From JAWWPY01 sp963822825 (GTDB taxonomy: Bacteria; Actinomycetota; Actinomycetes; Streptosporangiales; Streptosporangiaceae), in contig CAWGIW010000025.1 of the NCBI GenBank assembly GCA_963822825.1, forward strand, positions 248,001 to 312,000: a stretch of 64,000 nt of DNA, in the 5' to 3' direction. The notes beneath the pieces were generated by a model. That model did no database searches, was not told the DNA's origin, and saw only the letters and a list, made by a program, of their open reading frames with translations. Shown one piece after another: positions 15,758-23,335 of this stretch; the stretch's first letter is position 1, and each line of letters starts with the position of its first letter. Position numbers and translations under genes: made by a program.

Positions 15758-15971
15758 GCGAGGGGTGCGGCGGGCGGCGCCTGGGCCAGACGCTGTCATT
15801 CCGCACCAGCAGCGTCGCCGGTATCGTTGGTGTATGTCATCTTTATCCCGGTCCGCTCGGTGGACGGTAAGCTGGCGCGTCTCCAGGCTTCGCCGCATCC
15901 GTCGGAGGCCGTTTGGCCTCACAGGAGACGAGGAGAGGCAGCCGCTGACGCTTGGCTCTGAATCATCCCCG
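15758..15971. other. non-coding stretch after the repeat
   Basis: Together with the repeat, about 300 bases separate two genes. No open frame here looks like protein; the longest is Arg-rich and lacks motifs. A promoter for the gene at 15972 must lie here, but no clear -35/-10 pair can be chosen. Confidence 0.4.
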
Positions 15972-16514
15972 ATGGGCATGATCGAGGAGATCCGCGCCGC
16001 CCTGAGCGGAGCACCGGTAACCCTCAACAGCTTGAGCCTCCTGTACGGGGACTATGTCGATCTGTCGAAGCCGCTGGTCGAGGTCATTACGCACTGGGAC
16101 GGCGGCAGCTGGTTCACCCAAGGCAAGCCGTCCGGTGTCCCGTCGTCCGCCTGGGAGCTTATTCCCGCGCCCGCGTGGGAGCTCGGTGATGCGGAGCACC
16201 GGGACGATGCGCTCGCCCGCCAGGACTGGAAGGCACTGGGATATCCTCCGCGGATCCCGGCGGAAGGCCCGTTCGCGCCGGGCAGCACGGAGATCGTCGT
16301 CTCCGGAAGTCCACGCGAGGTCCCCACCGTGTCTTATAAGCACTACGTAGCGCTCTCCTTTTCGGCGAACGACGCGATGGTGACCGTCGTCAGCCGCTTC
16401 CCGCTCCCGGAGATGCCGCGCTTCGACCCGGTAGCTGATCTTGATTCTTTCTTTGCGGGCTACCCCCGATCGCTGGAGGAACTGGCCGAACTGCGCAGCG
16501 GTCAGCGGGCCTGA
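15972..16514 (+). CDS. hypothetical protein, 180 residues
   Basis: It begins MGMIEEIRAALSGAPVTLNSL. The sequence looks like a real globular protein (LVEVITHWDGGSWFTQGKP, STEIVVSGSPREVP, YKHYVALSFSANDAMVTVVSRFPLPE), with mixed beta strands and no low complexity. The frame is open upstream to 15765, but that part is Arg-rich and lies near the repeat, so the Met at 15972 (or 15978) is preferred. No family is recognised and no motif suggests catalysis. Confidence 0.55.
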   Translation: MGMIEEIRAALSGAPVTLNSLSLLYGDYVDLSKPLVEVITHWDGGSWFTQGKPSGVPSSAWELIPAPAWELGDAEHRDDALARQDWKALGYPPRIPAEGPFAPGSTEIVVSGSPREVPTVSYKHYVALSFSANDAMVTVVSRFPLPEMPRFDPVADLDSFFAGYPRSLEELAELRSGQRA

Positions 16515-16791
16515 GCACGTTCCACCTCGGCCACGCCCCCAGTAGCGCGTCTGTTCCGCGCTGACCACGGACCATGGCCGCGTCGGCCGGGGGGGCTTCG
16601 AGGCAGTGTCCTGGGTTCATCTGTTTGTGCGATGCCCACTCCCCCCAAAGGCCCAGGCAGTCATCCCCCCAAAGAGGGAGGTTGTAGTAGCGCGCCTAGG
16701 CCAAGGAGTTCCTGCTCCTGGACCTGGACTGACCACCAGAGGGCCGATGCGCAGTTCCTGGCAGACCACGCCTTGAAGGAGCACAATTCAC

Positions 16792-17268
16792 ATGAAGCCC
16801 ACCAAGATCATCACGTTTCTTCGCGGTACCGGGCCCCGGGCTGACCGTGGTGTCTCTGGTGAGCGCGCCGTGACCCGGGTACGCGCCGCGCTGGCCGCCC
16901 GGCTGAATCAGGACCGGGGGCTCGCCGGGCTGGAGTATGCCCTCCTGCTCGGGCTCCTGAGTCTGGTCATCGCCAGCGGTCTCAGCTCGGCCGGGACATC
17001 CCTGGCCGGGGTGTACCACGGCATCACGCCGGCCTTGAGCGGCAGCACATCCGCGCCGGCCACGCCAGCGGCCAGCCCCAGCGTGTCACCCAGCGCCACC
17101 CCGACTCCGACCGCCACTCCGACCGCCACTCCGACCGCCACTCCGACCGCCACTCCGATCGCCACTCCGACCAACTCACTCACACCGCCGGTCTACGACG
17201 GCGGTGGTAACTGTGTGATGTGTTGTGGTAACGGAGACGGACAGGGTGGCGGACCATCAGGCGACTGA
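16792..17268 (+). CDS. Flp/Fap-type pilin with Pro-Thr repeat tail
   Basis: 158 residues. The Flp pilin core is DRGLAGLEYALLLGLLSLVIA (about 42-62): a Gly-x-x-x-x-E processing site followed by a hydrophobic assembly helix. It is unusual that a long N-terminal basic region (1-41) precedes it and that the C-terminus is a PTAT-repeat linker ending in Cys-rich NCVMCCGNG. GAAGGAG precedes the ATG. No tad secretion genes or prepilin peptidase are nearby, so it must rely on a system encoded elsewhere. The 12-bp repeat unit GCCACTCCGACC covers about 17100-17165. Confidence 0.8.
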   Translation: MKPTKIITFLRGTGPRADRGVSGERAVTRVRAALAARLNQDRGLAGLEYALLLGLLSLVIASGLSSAGTSLAGVYHGITPALSGSTSAPATPAASPSVSPSATPTPTATPTATPTATPTATPIATPTNSLTPPVYDGGGNCVMCCGNGDGQGGGPSGD

Positions 17269-17418
17269 TCTGACGGCGTCCAACCTGGGGCGTGATCACA
17301 CCGCTGTACCGGCCGCCCACGCTCAGCGGCGATCCAGTGGCAGCTCACGCTCCTGGGCCTGTCCTACCGATCCAGAGCGCTTAACCGTAGTTCGCGAAAA
17401 TCCAGTCATCCGTTTAAC

Positions 17419-18300
17419 GTGGCGGTGGTGGACGTAGGCGTGGTGTTTCCCCAGACCGAGATCGGCGGGGACGTAGGCGCGGTGCGCGCCTACGGCGAAA
17501 GGGTCGACGAACTCGGGTTCGGTCACCTGCTCGCCTACGACCATGTCGTCGGCGCCGACCCGGCGGTCCACGCGCCGTGGACGGGCCCGTACGACGTGCA
17601 CACAACGTTCCACGAGCCGATGGTCCTCTTCGGCTACCTGGCCGGGATCACCTCGCTGGAACTTGTCACCGGGATCGTCATCCTCCCGCAGCGGCAGACC
17701 GCCCTCGTAGCCAAACAGGCTGCGGAGGTCAACCTGCTCACCGAGGGCCGCTTCCGGCTGGGGGTCGGGCTGGGCTGGAACGCGGTGGAGTACGAGGCGC
17801 TCGGCAAGGACTTCTCGAACCGGGGCCGCCGCATCGAGGAGCAGGTCGAGCTGATGCGCCGGCTGTGGACCGAGCAGAGCGTCACCTTCGACGGCAGATA
17901 CGAGCGGGTCACGGCCGCGGGCCTGGCGCCGATGCCGGTGCAACGTCCCATCCCGGTGTGGTTCGGGGCGCAGTCGCCGCGGGCCTATGAGCGGGTCGGC
18001 CGGCTGGCCGACGGCTGGTTTCCCCAGGCGCCGCCGGGACCGAAGCTCGACGCGGCCCTCGCGGTGGTGGTGGCCTCCGCCACGGCGGCCGGCCGGGATC
18101 CGGCGGCGATCGGCATGGAGGGCCGGGTGAGCTGGGGAGCGGCCGGCACGGCCCAGCAAGTGGTGGAGCACGTGGGCCGGTGGCGCGACGCGGGTGCCAC
18201 ACATGTCTCGGTCAACACGATGGGCGCCGGTCTCGGCCCCGTCAACGGCCATCTAACGGCTCTCGCCGAGGTGGCGACGGCGCTGGGGCTGGCGAGCTGA
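17419..18300 (+). CDS. LLM-class F420-dependent oxidoreductase
   Basis: 293 residues of the luciferase-like TIM barrel: VGVVFPQTEIG at the first strand, FGHLLAYDHVVG, LVTGIVILPQRQTALVAKQAAEV, RLGVGLGWNAVEYEALG (typical of the TIGR03619 F420 group) and VWFGAQSPRAYERVGRLADGWFP. In actinomycetes these enzymes usually use the deazaflavin F420 to oxidise or reduce small molecules. The substrate is unknown. The GTG start lacks a clear ribosome site. The MarR gene follows 60 bp downstream on the same strand and may regulate it. Confidence 0.88.
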   Translation: MAVVDVGVVFPQTEIGGDVGAVRAYGERVDELGFGHLLAYDHVVGADPAVHAPWTGPYDVHTTFHEPMVLFGYLAGITSLELVTGIVILPQRQTALVAKQAAEVNLLTEGRFRLGVGLGWNAVEYEALGKDFSNRGRRIEEQVELMRRLWTEQSVTFDGRYERVTAAGLAPMPVQRPIPVWFGAQSPRAYERVGRLADGWFPQAPPGPKLDAALAVVVASATAAGRDPAAIGMEGRVSWGAAGTAQQVVEHVGRWRDAGATHVSVNTMGAGLGPVNGHLTALAEVATALGLAS

Positions 18301-18360
18301 GCCGCGCCCGGCGGCCCGGCGCTCAGCTCGCGACGGGAAGAAGTAGACCAAGATAAAGGG

Positions 18361-18864
18361 ATGGCCAGCGAGCATGGCGCCGTGCCCGGGCGCAAGGTCG
18401 GCAGCGGAACTCAGGCCGCCACGTCCGCCAGGGCCGCCGAGGCGACGATGCTGTACCTGCAGAAGCAGGTCGAGCTCGCCGTGCGGTCGCATCTCGATGA
18501 TCTGCTGAAGCCCGCCGATATCACTGCCCTTCAATACACCGCGCTCACCGTCCTCGAGCGGCATCCCGACCTGACATCGGCCCAGCTGGCCCGCAACTCG
18601 TTCGTCACAACCCAGAGCATGGCGGACATGGTGATGGCGCTCGAAGCCCGCGGGCTGATCGAGCGGCGCCGCGACCCGGCTGACCGGCGACGGCTGGTCA
18701 TCGGCCTCACCACGGCCGGGAGCGCGCTGATCCGGCGGTACCGGGGCAAGGTCAAGGACCTGGAGCGCCGGATGCTGTCCGGTCTCACTGACCAGCAAGT
18801 CGAGGAGTTGCGGCGATACCTCTACGCATGCCGGGTGGCGCTGTCCGACGGCCCCCCGCACTGA
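18361..18864 (+). CDS. MarR-family transcriptional regulator
   Basis: 167 residues. The winged helix is clear: LQYTALTVLERHPDLTSAQLAR, the recognition helix TTQSMADMVMALEARGLIERR, the wing DPADRRRLVIGLT, and a long C-terminal dimerisation helix (VKDLERRMLSGLTDQQVEELRRYL). It is an intact MarR, unlike the broken copy at 1182. An operator-like array lies 38 bp after its stop, in front of the secreted hydrolase, which may be its target. Confidence 0.9.
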   Translation: MASEHGAVPGRKVGSGTQAATSARAAEATMLYLQKQVELAVRSHLDDLLKPADITALQYTALTVLERHPDLTSAQLARNSFVTTQSMADMVMALEARGLIERRRDPADRRRLVIGLTTAGSALIRRYRGKVKDLERRMLSGLTDQQVEELRRYLYACRVALSDGPPH

Positions 18865-18901
18865 CGTCCAGCCGACCTCGGATAACCCGGATAGCACGGC
18901 A

Positions 18902-18923
18902 TCCTGTTGAACAGGAATCCTGT
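18902..18923. promoter_or_regulatory. three alternating half-sites TCCTGT / ACAGGA
   Basis: TCCTGT (18902), TGA, ACAGGA (18911), A, TCCTGT (18918). Each neighbouring pair is an inverted repeat, and the second pair forms a 13-bp palindrome ACAGGAATCCTGT. It is upstream of the secreted hydrolase gene and just downstream of a MarR gene. Confidence 0.5.
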
Positions 18924-18991
18924 ACATCGGGTGGTTTGTGTGGCACCCTCGGCCAGTGACGGCGGCCACTTCCTCGAAGGAGAGGACCCCG

Positions 18992-20353
18992 ATGCGCCAC
19001 ACACGTGTACTCCAGACCGTCATCGCAGCCACCGCAGTCACGTTCGTCACCGCCTTCGCCGCACCGAGCGCGGGCGCGGCCTCCAGCGCCGCCAGCCAGC
19101 ACTACACGGGCTCACTCGCCGACGGTGCGACCTGGGTCGCGGACGTGCCCGCGTCGTGGAACGGCACGATCATCCTGTACAGCCACGGGTTCGGCCCGCT
19201 GACCGCGCAGGACGCACCGGACCCGACGACGCAGGCCGACCTGCTCGGCCTGGGGTACGCGCTGGTCGGCTCGTCCTACTCGGGCCCGTCGTGGTGGGCC
19301 CTCGCGTCGGCCGTGGGCGACCAGTTCGCCTCGCTCGCGGCCGCCGAGAAGCTCACCGGCCGTCCCAGCCGGACGATCGCCTGGGGCACGTCGATGGGCG
19401 GCCTGGTCAGCGCCGAGGAGACGCAGGAGGCCCGGGGCCGGATCGACGGGACACTGACCACGTGCGGGCTGGTGGCTGGGGCATTGAGCCTCAACAACTA
19501 CCAGCTTGACGGCGAATATGCCCTCAACGAATTGCTCGCCCCCAGTCAGCACATCCAGCTGGTGCGGTACGCGACAGCTAGTCAGGCCAGCGCGGCAGCG
19601 GCCGCTCTGACGACCGTGACGGCGGGCGCCCAGACAACCGCGCAAGGCCGCGCCCGTACCGCACTCGGCGCTGCGCTGCTCAACGAGCCGACCTGGTTCA
19701 GTGGCGCCACGCCACCTTCTCCGGCCGACTACCCGGCGCAGGAGCAGCAGCAGGCCGCCGAGCTGACCAGCTTCGTCCTGGGTTTCATCATGACCGGGCG
19801 CTACCAGATCGAGCTGGCCGCGGGCGGCAACAGCTCATTTACCAAGGGTGTCAACTACGCCCAGATCCTGCGTCGCAGCAGCTACCTGCCCGAGGTAAGC
19901 GAGCTGTACCGGGCCGCCGGGCTCAGCCTTGACGCCGACCTCGCCACCCTGACCCGCAACGCGGACGTCACCGCGGATCCGGGGGCTATCGCCACCCTCG
20001 CCCGGACCTCGATGGTCACCGGCCATCTGTCGGTTCCCGAGCTCGACATCCACACCGTCTATGACCAGCTCGTCCCGATCCAGCAGGAGAACTGGTACCG
20101 CGAGCGCGTCATCCGGGCCGGCTCAGGTCCCCTCTTCCGGCAAGCCTTCGTCGACACGACCGGGCACTGCAATTTCCAGCCCGCGGGCTACGTCGCCGCG
20201 CTCCGTGCTCTGGAATACCGCCTGGACACCGGCCGCTGGGGTAACGTGACCCGGCCCGCCACCCTGAACGCCGCCGCGTCCGCGACCGGCTTCGGGGCGT
20301 TCGACCCCTTTATCCGGTTCGAGCCTCCCGCGCTCGTCAACGCTCGCAGTTGA
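18992..20353 (+). CDS. secreted alpha/beta hydrolase
   Basis: 453 residues from the ATG at 18992, which has GGAGAGG upstream. The Sec signal peptide is MRHTRVLQTVIAATAVTFVTAF, with a likely AxA cut after AGAAS. The alpha/beta-hydrolase nucleophile elbow is GTSMGG (about 130), with the oxyanion region YSHGFGP and the likely His in DTTGHCNF near the C-terminus. It could be an exported peptidase, esterase or lipase; the fold does not tell. A 12-bp hairpin follows the stop. The operator array TCCTGT/ACAGGA lies 70 nt upstream. Confidence 0.85.
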   Translation: MRHTRVLQTVIAATAVTFVTAFAAPSAGAASSAASQHYTGSLADGATWVADVPASWNGTIILYSHGFGPLTAQDAPDPTTQADLLGLGYALVGSSYSGPSWWALASAVGDQFASLAAAEKLTGRPSRTIAWGTSMGGLVSAEETQEARGRIDGTLTTCGLVAGALSLNNYQLDGEYALNELLAPSQHIQLVRYATASQASAAAAALTTVTAGAQTTAQGRARTALGAALLNEPTWFSGATPPSPADYPAQEQQQAAELTSFVLGFIMTGRYQIELAAGGNSSFTKGVNYAQILRRSSYLPEVSELYRAAGLSLDADLATLTRNADVTADPGAIATLARTSMVTGHLSVPELDIHTVYDQLVPIQQENWYRERVIRAGSGPLFRQAFVDTTGHCNFQPAGYVAALRALEYRLDTGRWGNVTRPATLNAAASATGFGAFDPFIRFEPPALVNARS

Positions 20354-20362
20354 CGTGGCGGC

Positions 20363-20407
20363 ATGCTGCGGCGGTTCCGGCATCCCCCCACGGAGCCGCC
20401 GCAGCAT
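20363..20407 (+). terminator. hairpin after secreted hydrolase
   Basis: ATGCTGCGGCGG (20363-20374) pairs perfectly with CCGCCGCAGCAT (20396-20407). There is no U tract, as is usual in high-GC actinomycetes. Confidence 0.7.
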
Positions 20408-20600
20408 CCCGGTCCGCCCGCGCACGTTCAGCCGGAACTCGGGACCTGTGCCGGTGGCCCTGGCCGGTAGCCCCGTGGCTTACCATGACAGCACTACCCG
20501 GATCCCCGAGCCTGTGACGGCCAGTCAGCGGCGTACCAGGCCGTCCGGCAGGACGTCAGCTCCGCCAAAGGCACGGCAAGAGCACGGGGAAGAAGAGTAG

Positions 20601-21155
20601 ATGAAGCGTTATCTCGCACTGGCCGGAGCGTCTGCGCTCGCGGTGCTGGGGCTGTCCGCGGGCGGGGCCAGCGTCGCCTCGGCGGCCGGGGCTGGGGCCG
20701 CCTCGGCCTCGGCCGTGTCCTGCTACGCGATCAACGGCCACATCGCCACCAAGGCGCTGCCCGACCGCAGGTGCACTCCTGGCGCCACCAATCCAGCGGT
20801 CACCCAGGCTGACATCAGCCGGACCATCTGCAAGAGCGGCTGGACCACAACGGTGCGCCCGCCGGAGTCCTACACGGAGCCGCTCAAAATCGCGCAGATC
20901 GCTGAGTACCACTACGCCGACCGGAAGGTTGGTGACTACGAGGAGGATCACCTGATTCCGCTGGAGCTGGGCGGCTCGCCCCAGTCGGTCAAGAACCTGT
21001 GGCCGGAGTACGACGCGGGCAAGATCCCCAACCCGAAGGACGCCGTTGAGAACGCCCTCAAGCGGGGGGTCTGCGATCACAAAGTGTCGCTGAAGGCAGC
21101 GCAGACCGCCATCGCGGTCAACTGGACCACGGCCCGCGCTCGTTTGCGCGTGTGA
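20601..21155 (+). CDS. secreted HNH-like protein
   Basis: 184 residues. The signal peptide is MKRYLALAGASALAVLGLSAG with cleavage near ASAA or ASA (about 28-38). The mature part has paired cysteines and the motif YEEDHLIPLELGG followed by KNLWPE, which resembles the beta-beta-alpha metal core of HNH nucleases (D-H ... N). It may be an extracellular nuclease or a family that kept only the fold. GAAGAAG precedes the ATG. It stands alone, followed by a convergent TetR gene. Confidence 0.8.
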   Translation: MKRYLALAGASALAVLGLSAGGASVASAAGAGAASASAVSCYAINGHIATKALPDRRCTPGATNPAVTQADISRTICKSGWTTTVRPPESYTEPLKIAQIAEYHYADRKVGDYEEDHLIPLELGGSPQSVKNLWPEYDAGKIPNPKDAVENALKRGVCDHKVSLKAAQTAIAVNWTTARARLRV

Positions 21156-21225
21156 CTCGATAGCAGCGAGCAACCGTGGCCTGCGCGCTGGACGCCGCCG
21201 CCGACGAGGCGGCCACGCTGCTGCG

Positions 21226-21966
21226 CTATCTGGGTCGGCGTCCTGGCTGGGCCATCTGACCGGTGATCCAGCGCTCGGTCTGCTCTTCCCAGGTGGGAGG
21301 CCGGCCGGGGAGCGGGGTCGGCTGGTCGGACCGAAGTCCGTCGATGATGACGGTGAGGTGGCGCTGGCGGAGCTCGGCGGTGCGTTCCGCGCCGCCGAGC
21401 TTGATGGTGGCCAGGAACTCGAGCAGGTATTCAATGTCGAGGTCCGTGATGTCGGGGCGGAGGAGGCCCGAGCCACGGACGCGGTCGAATAGTTCGGCAC
21501 TGAGCACGCGCATCCGTTCGGCGGTGGCCAGTTGTTCTGCGGTGGGGGTGAAGGTGCCAGCGAGCCGGGCGGTGAGTCCGTGGGTGTTGGCGGCCACGAT
21601 GGCGTGGAGGTACTCCACGAAGGCATCCCAAGGCTCGCGGTCGGAGGCGAGGGCCCGCTCGATTTCGGTGAGGTAGATCGCCTGTCCCTGCTGGCACAGG
21701 GTCCGCAGCAGATCCTCCTTGCTGTCGTATCGGTGATACAGGGCCCCGATGCCAACCCTCGCCCGCTCGGCTACCGCCGAGATCGGGGCGGTGGGGTCAG
21801 CGAGAAACACCTCCCGCGCCGCCTTCATGATCGCTTCGTCGTTCTGCGCGGCCTGGGCCTTCCGCCCGCTGAGCGCCGGGGCCTTCCGCCCGCTGAGCGC
21901 CGGGGCCTTCCGCCCGCTGAGCGCCTGGGTCTTCCGCCCGCTGAGCGGGGCTGGGTTGGTCGCCAT
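21226..21966 (-). CDS. TetR-family regulator with repeated N-terminal tail
   Basis: 246 residues. The N-terminus has four near-copies of ALSGRKAP (24-bp units, about 21858-21955) before a standard TetR HTH: AAREVFLADPTAPISAVAERARVGIGALYHRYDSKEDLL. The ligand domain contains the SBI-type C-terminus seen in actinomycete TetRs (AERTAELRQRHLTVIIDGLR). It is divergent from the epoxide hydrolase gene and the promoter between them overlaps a likely operator, so it probably represses the hydrolase. The basic tail could add non-specific DNA affinity. Confidence 0.88.
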   Translation of the reverse strand: MATNPAPLSGRKTQALSGRKAPALSGRKAPALSGRKAQAAQNDEAIMKAAREVFLADPTAPISAVAERARVGIGALYHRYDSKEDLLRTLCQQGQAIYLTEIERALASDREPWDAFVEYLHAIVAANTHGLTARLAGTFTPTAEQLATAERMRVLSAELFDRVRGSGLLRPDITDLDIEYLLEFLATIKLGGAERTAELRQRHLTVIIDGLRSDQPTPLPGRPPTWEEQTERWITGQMAQPGRRPR

Positions 21967-21982
21967 GGGCGCATCTTACTAC

Positions 21983-22011
21983 TTGAACGGATCATTCAGA
22001 TCTGATAGATT
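21983..22011 (+). promoter_or_regulatory. promoter of the epoxide hydrolase gene, with possible TetR site
   Basis: -35 TTGAAC (21983-21988), 17-bp spacer, -10 TAGATT (22006-22011). The spacer holds GATCATTCAGATC, an imperfect palindrome in position for repression by the divergent TetR protein. Confidence 0.7.
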
Positions 22012-22061
22012 TATGGAACAGAACACTTCGTTCCGATGGTCTGCTGGAGAGGATTCTGGAC

Positions 22062-23273
22062 ATGACGAGCACCACGCCCACATCCATGGATACGCTGATC
22101 GAGGAGTTCCGAGTCAATGTCCCGCAAGCCGACCTGGACGATCTGGCCGAACGCCTGGCCAGGACCCGGTGGCCGTCCACCCTGCCGGGAGCGGCGTGGG
22201 AGCGCGGCGTGCCGGTCGACTACCTGCGCGAACTGGCCGGGTACTGGCGTGACGGCTTCGACTGGCGTGCCCAAGAGGCCCGTCTGAACTCCTATCCGCA
22301 GTACACGACCCACATCGACGGCCAGCGGATCCATTTCCTGCACGTGAAGTCACCGGAGCCGGAGGCGACACCGCTGCTGCTCATCCACGGCTGGCCAGGA
22401 TCGGTCGTGGAGTTCCTGAACGTTATCGGGCCCTTGAGCGATCCGCGTTCGCACGGCGGAGACCCAGCCCAGGCCTTCGACCTGGTCATTCCGTCGCTAC
22501 CGGGATTTGGATTCTCCGGGCCGGCCAGCGGCCCGGGTTGGGGGAGCAGGCGGATCGCGACGGCCTTCGCCACGCTGATGCACCGGCTCGGCTATGAGCA
22601 CTACGGCGCTCAGGGCGGGGACTTCGGGGCTTTCGTCGCTCCCGACCTCGGCCGGGTGGATCCCGAGCATGTGATCGGCGTTCACGTGAACGCGGCCACC
22701 ATGGGCTTCATCCCGTTCGGGGATATCCCCGAGGCCGAACTCGCGACGTTCACACCAGCGGAGCGGCAGCGGTTGCAGTTGATGCAGCGATTCCTCGGCG
22801 AAGGCAACGGCTACTTCCAGATCCAGGCCACCCGCCCGCAGACGCTGTCCTACGGGCTGACCGACTCGCCGGCCGGCCAGCTTGCCTGGATCGTGGAAAA
22901 GTTCAAGGAGTGGACCAGTTCCGCTCACGAACTGCCCGAAGACGCGGTCGCGCGCGACGACATCCTGGCCGACGTCAGCGTGTACTGGTTCACCCAGACC
23001 GCCGGCTCGGCGGCCAACCTCTATTACGAGAGCATGCACGGCAGCGATTGGCCAACTCCGTCGGCCGTGCCGACCGGGGTGGCCGTCTTCGCCCAGGACA
23101 TCGCCATCCGCCGGTACGCCGAGCAGGCCAACAACATTGTCCACTGGAGCGAATTCGACACCGGCGGTCATTTCGCGGCGCTCGAGACACCGGACCTGCT
23201 CGGGCGCGACATCCGCGCGTTCTTCGCGTCCGTCTCCGGCAAAGAGTTCTCCGCTAAAAGCCCTGCGGCTTAG
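22062..23273 (+). CDS. epoxide hydrolase (EHN-type, alpha/beta hydrolase)
   Basis: 403 residues. The N-terminal EHN lid (FRVNVPQADLDDLAERLARTRWP) precedes the hydrolase core. Motifs are HGWPGS (oxyanion), GAQGGDFGA with the nucleophilic Asp (about 190), two tyrosines in the lid (for example VYWFTQTAGSAANLYYE) and the catalytic His in DTGGHFAALE. It opens epoxides to diols in the cytoplasm, probably for detoxification or degradation. The ATG follows GAGAGGA. The promoter is shared with a divergent TetR gene. The stop region is duplicated (GCGGCTTAGA twice). Confidence 0.92.
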   Translation: MTSTTPTSMDTLIEEFRVNVPQADLDDLAERLARTRWPSTLPGAAWERGVPVDYLRELAGYWRDGFDWRAQEARLNSYPQYTTHIDGQRIHFLHVKSPEPEATPLLLIHGWPGSVVEFLNVIGPLSDPRSHGGDPAQAFDLVIPSLPGFGFSGPASGPGWGSRRIATAFATLMHRLGYEHYGAQGGDFGAFVAPDLGRVDPEHVIGVHVNAATMGFIPFGDIPEAELATFTPAERQRLQLMQRFLGEGNGYFQIQATRPQTLSYGLTDSPAGQLAWIVEKFKEWTSSAHELPEDAVARDDILADVSVYWFTQTAGSAANLYYESMHGSDWPTPSAVPTGVAVFAQDIAIRRYAEQANNIVHWSEFDTGGHFAALETPDLLGRDIRAFFASVSGKEFSAKSPAA

Positions 23274-23302
23274 AACCCAGCGGCTTAGAGTCCGCTCGGC
23301 TG

Positions 23303-23334
23303 GGGCGGCCAGGGAGGTGGGTTCCTGGCCGCCC
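23303..23334. terminator. bidirectional hairpin between convergent genes
   Basis: GGGCGGCCAGG (23303-23313) pairs with CCTGGCCGCCC (23324-23334), a perfect 11-bp stem with a 10-nt loop. It lies between the convergent epoxide hydrolase and HNH genes, so it can serve both. Confidence 0.75.
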
Positions 23335-23335
23335 A

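Noticed and set aside
15765..15971. N-terminal extension of the hypothetical protein at 15972
   Set aside because: The extension is Arg-rich, begins beside the 18-bp repeat and has no ribosome site, so the internal Met is preferred.
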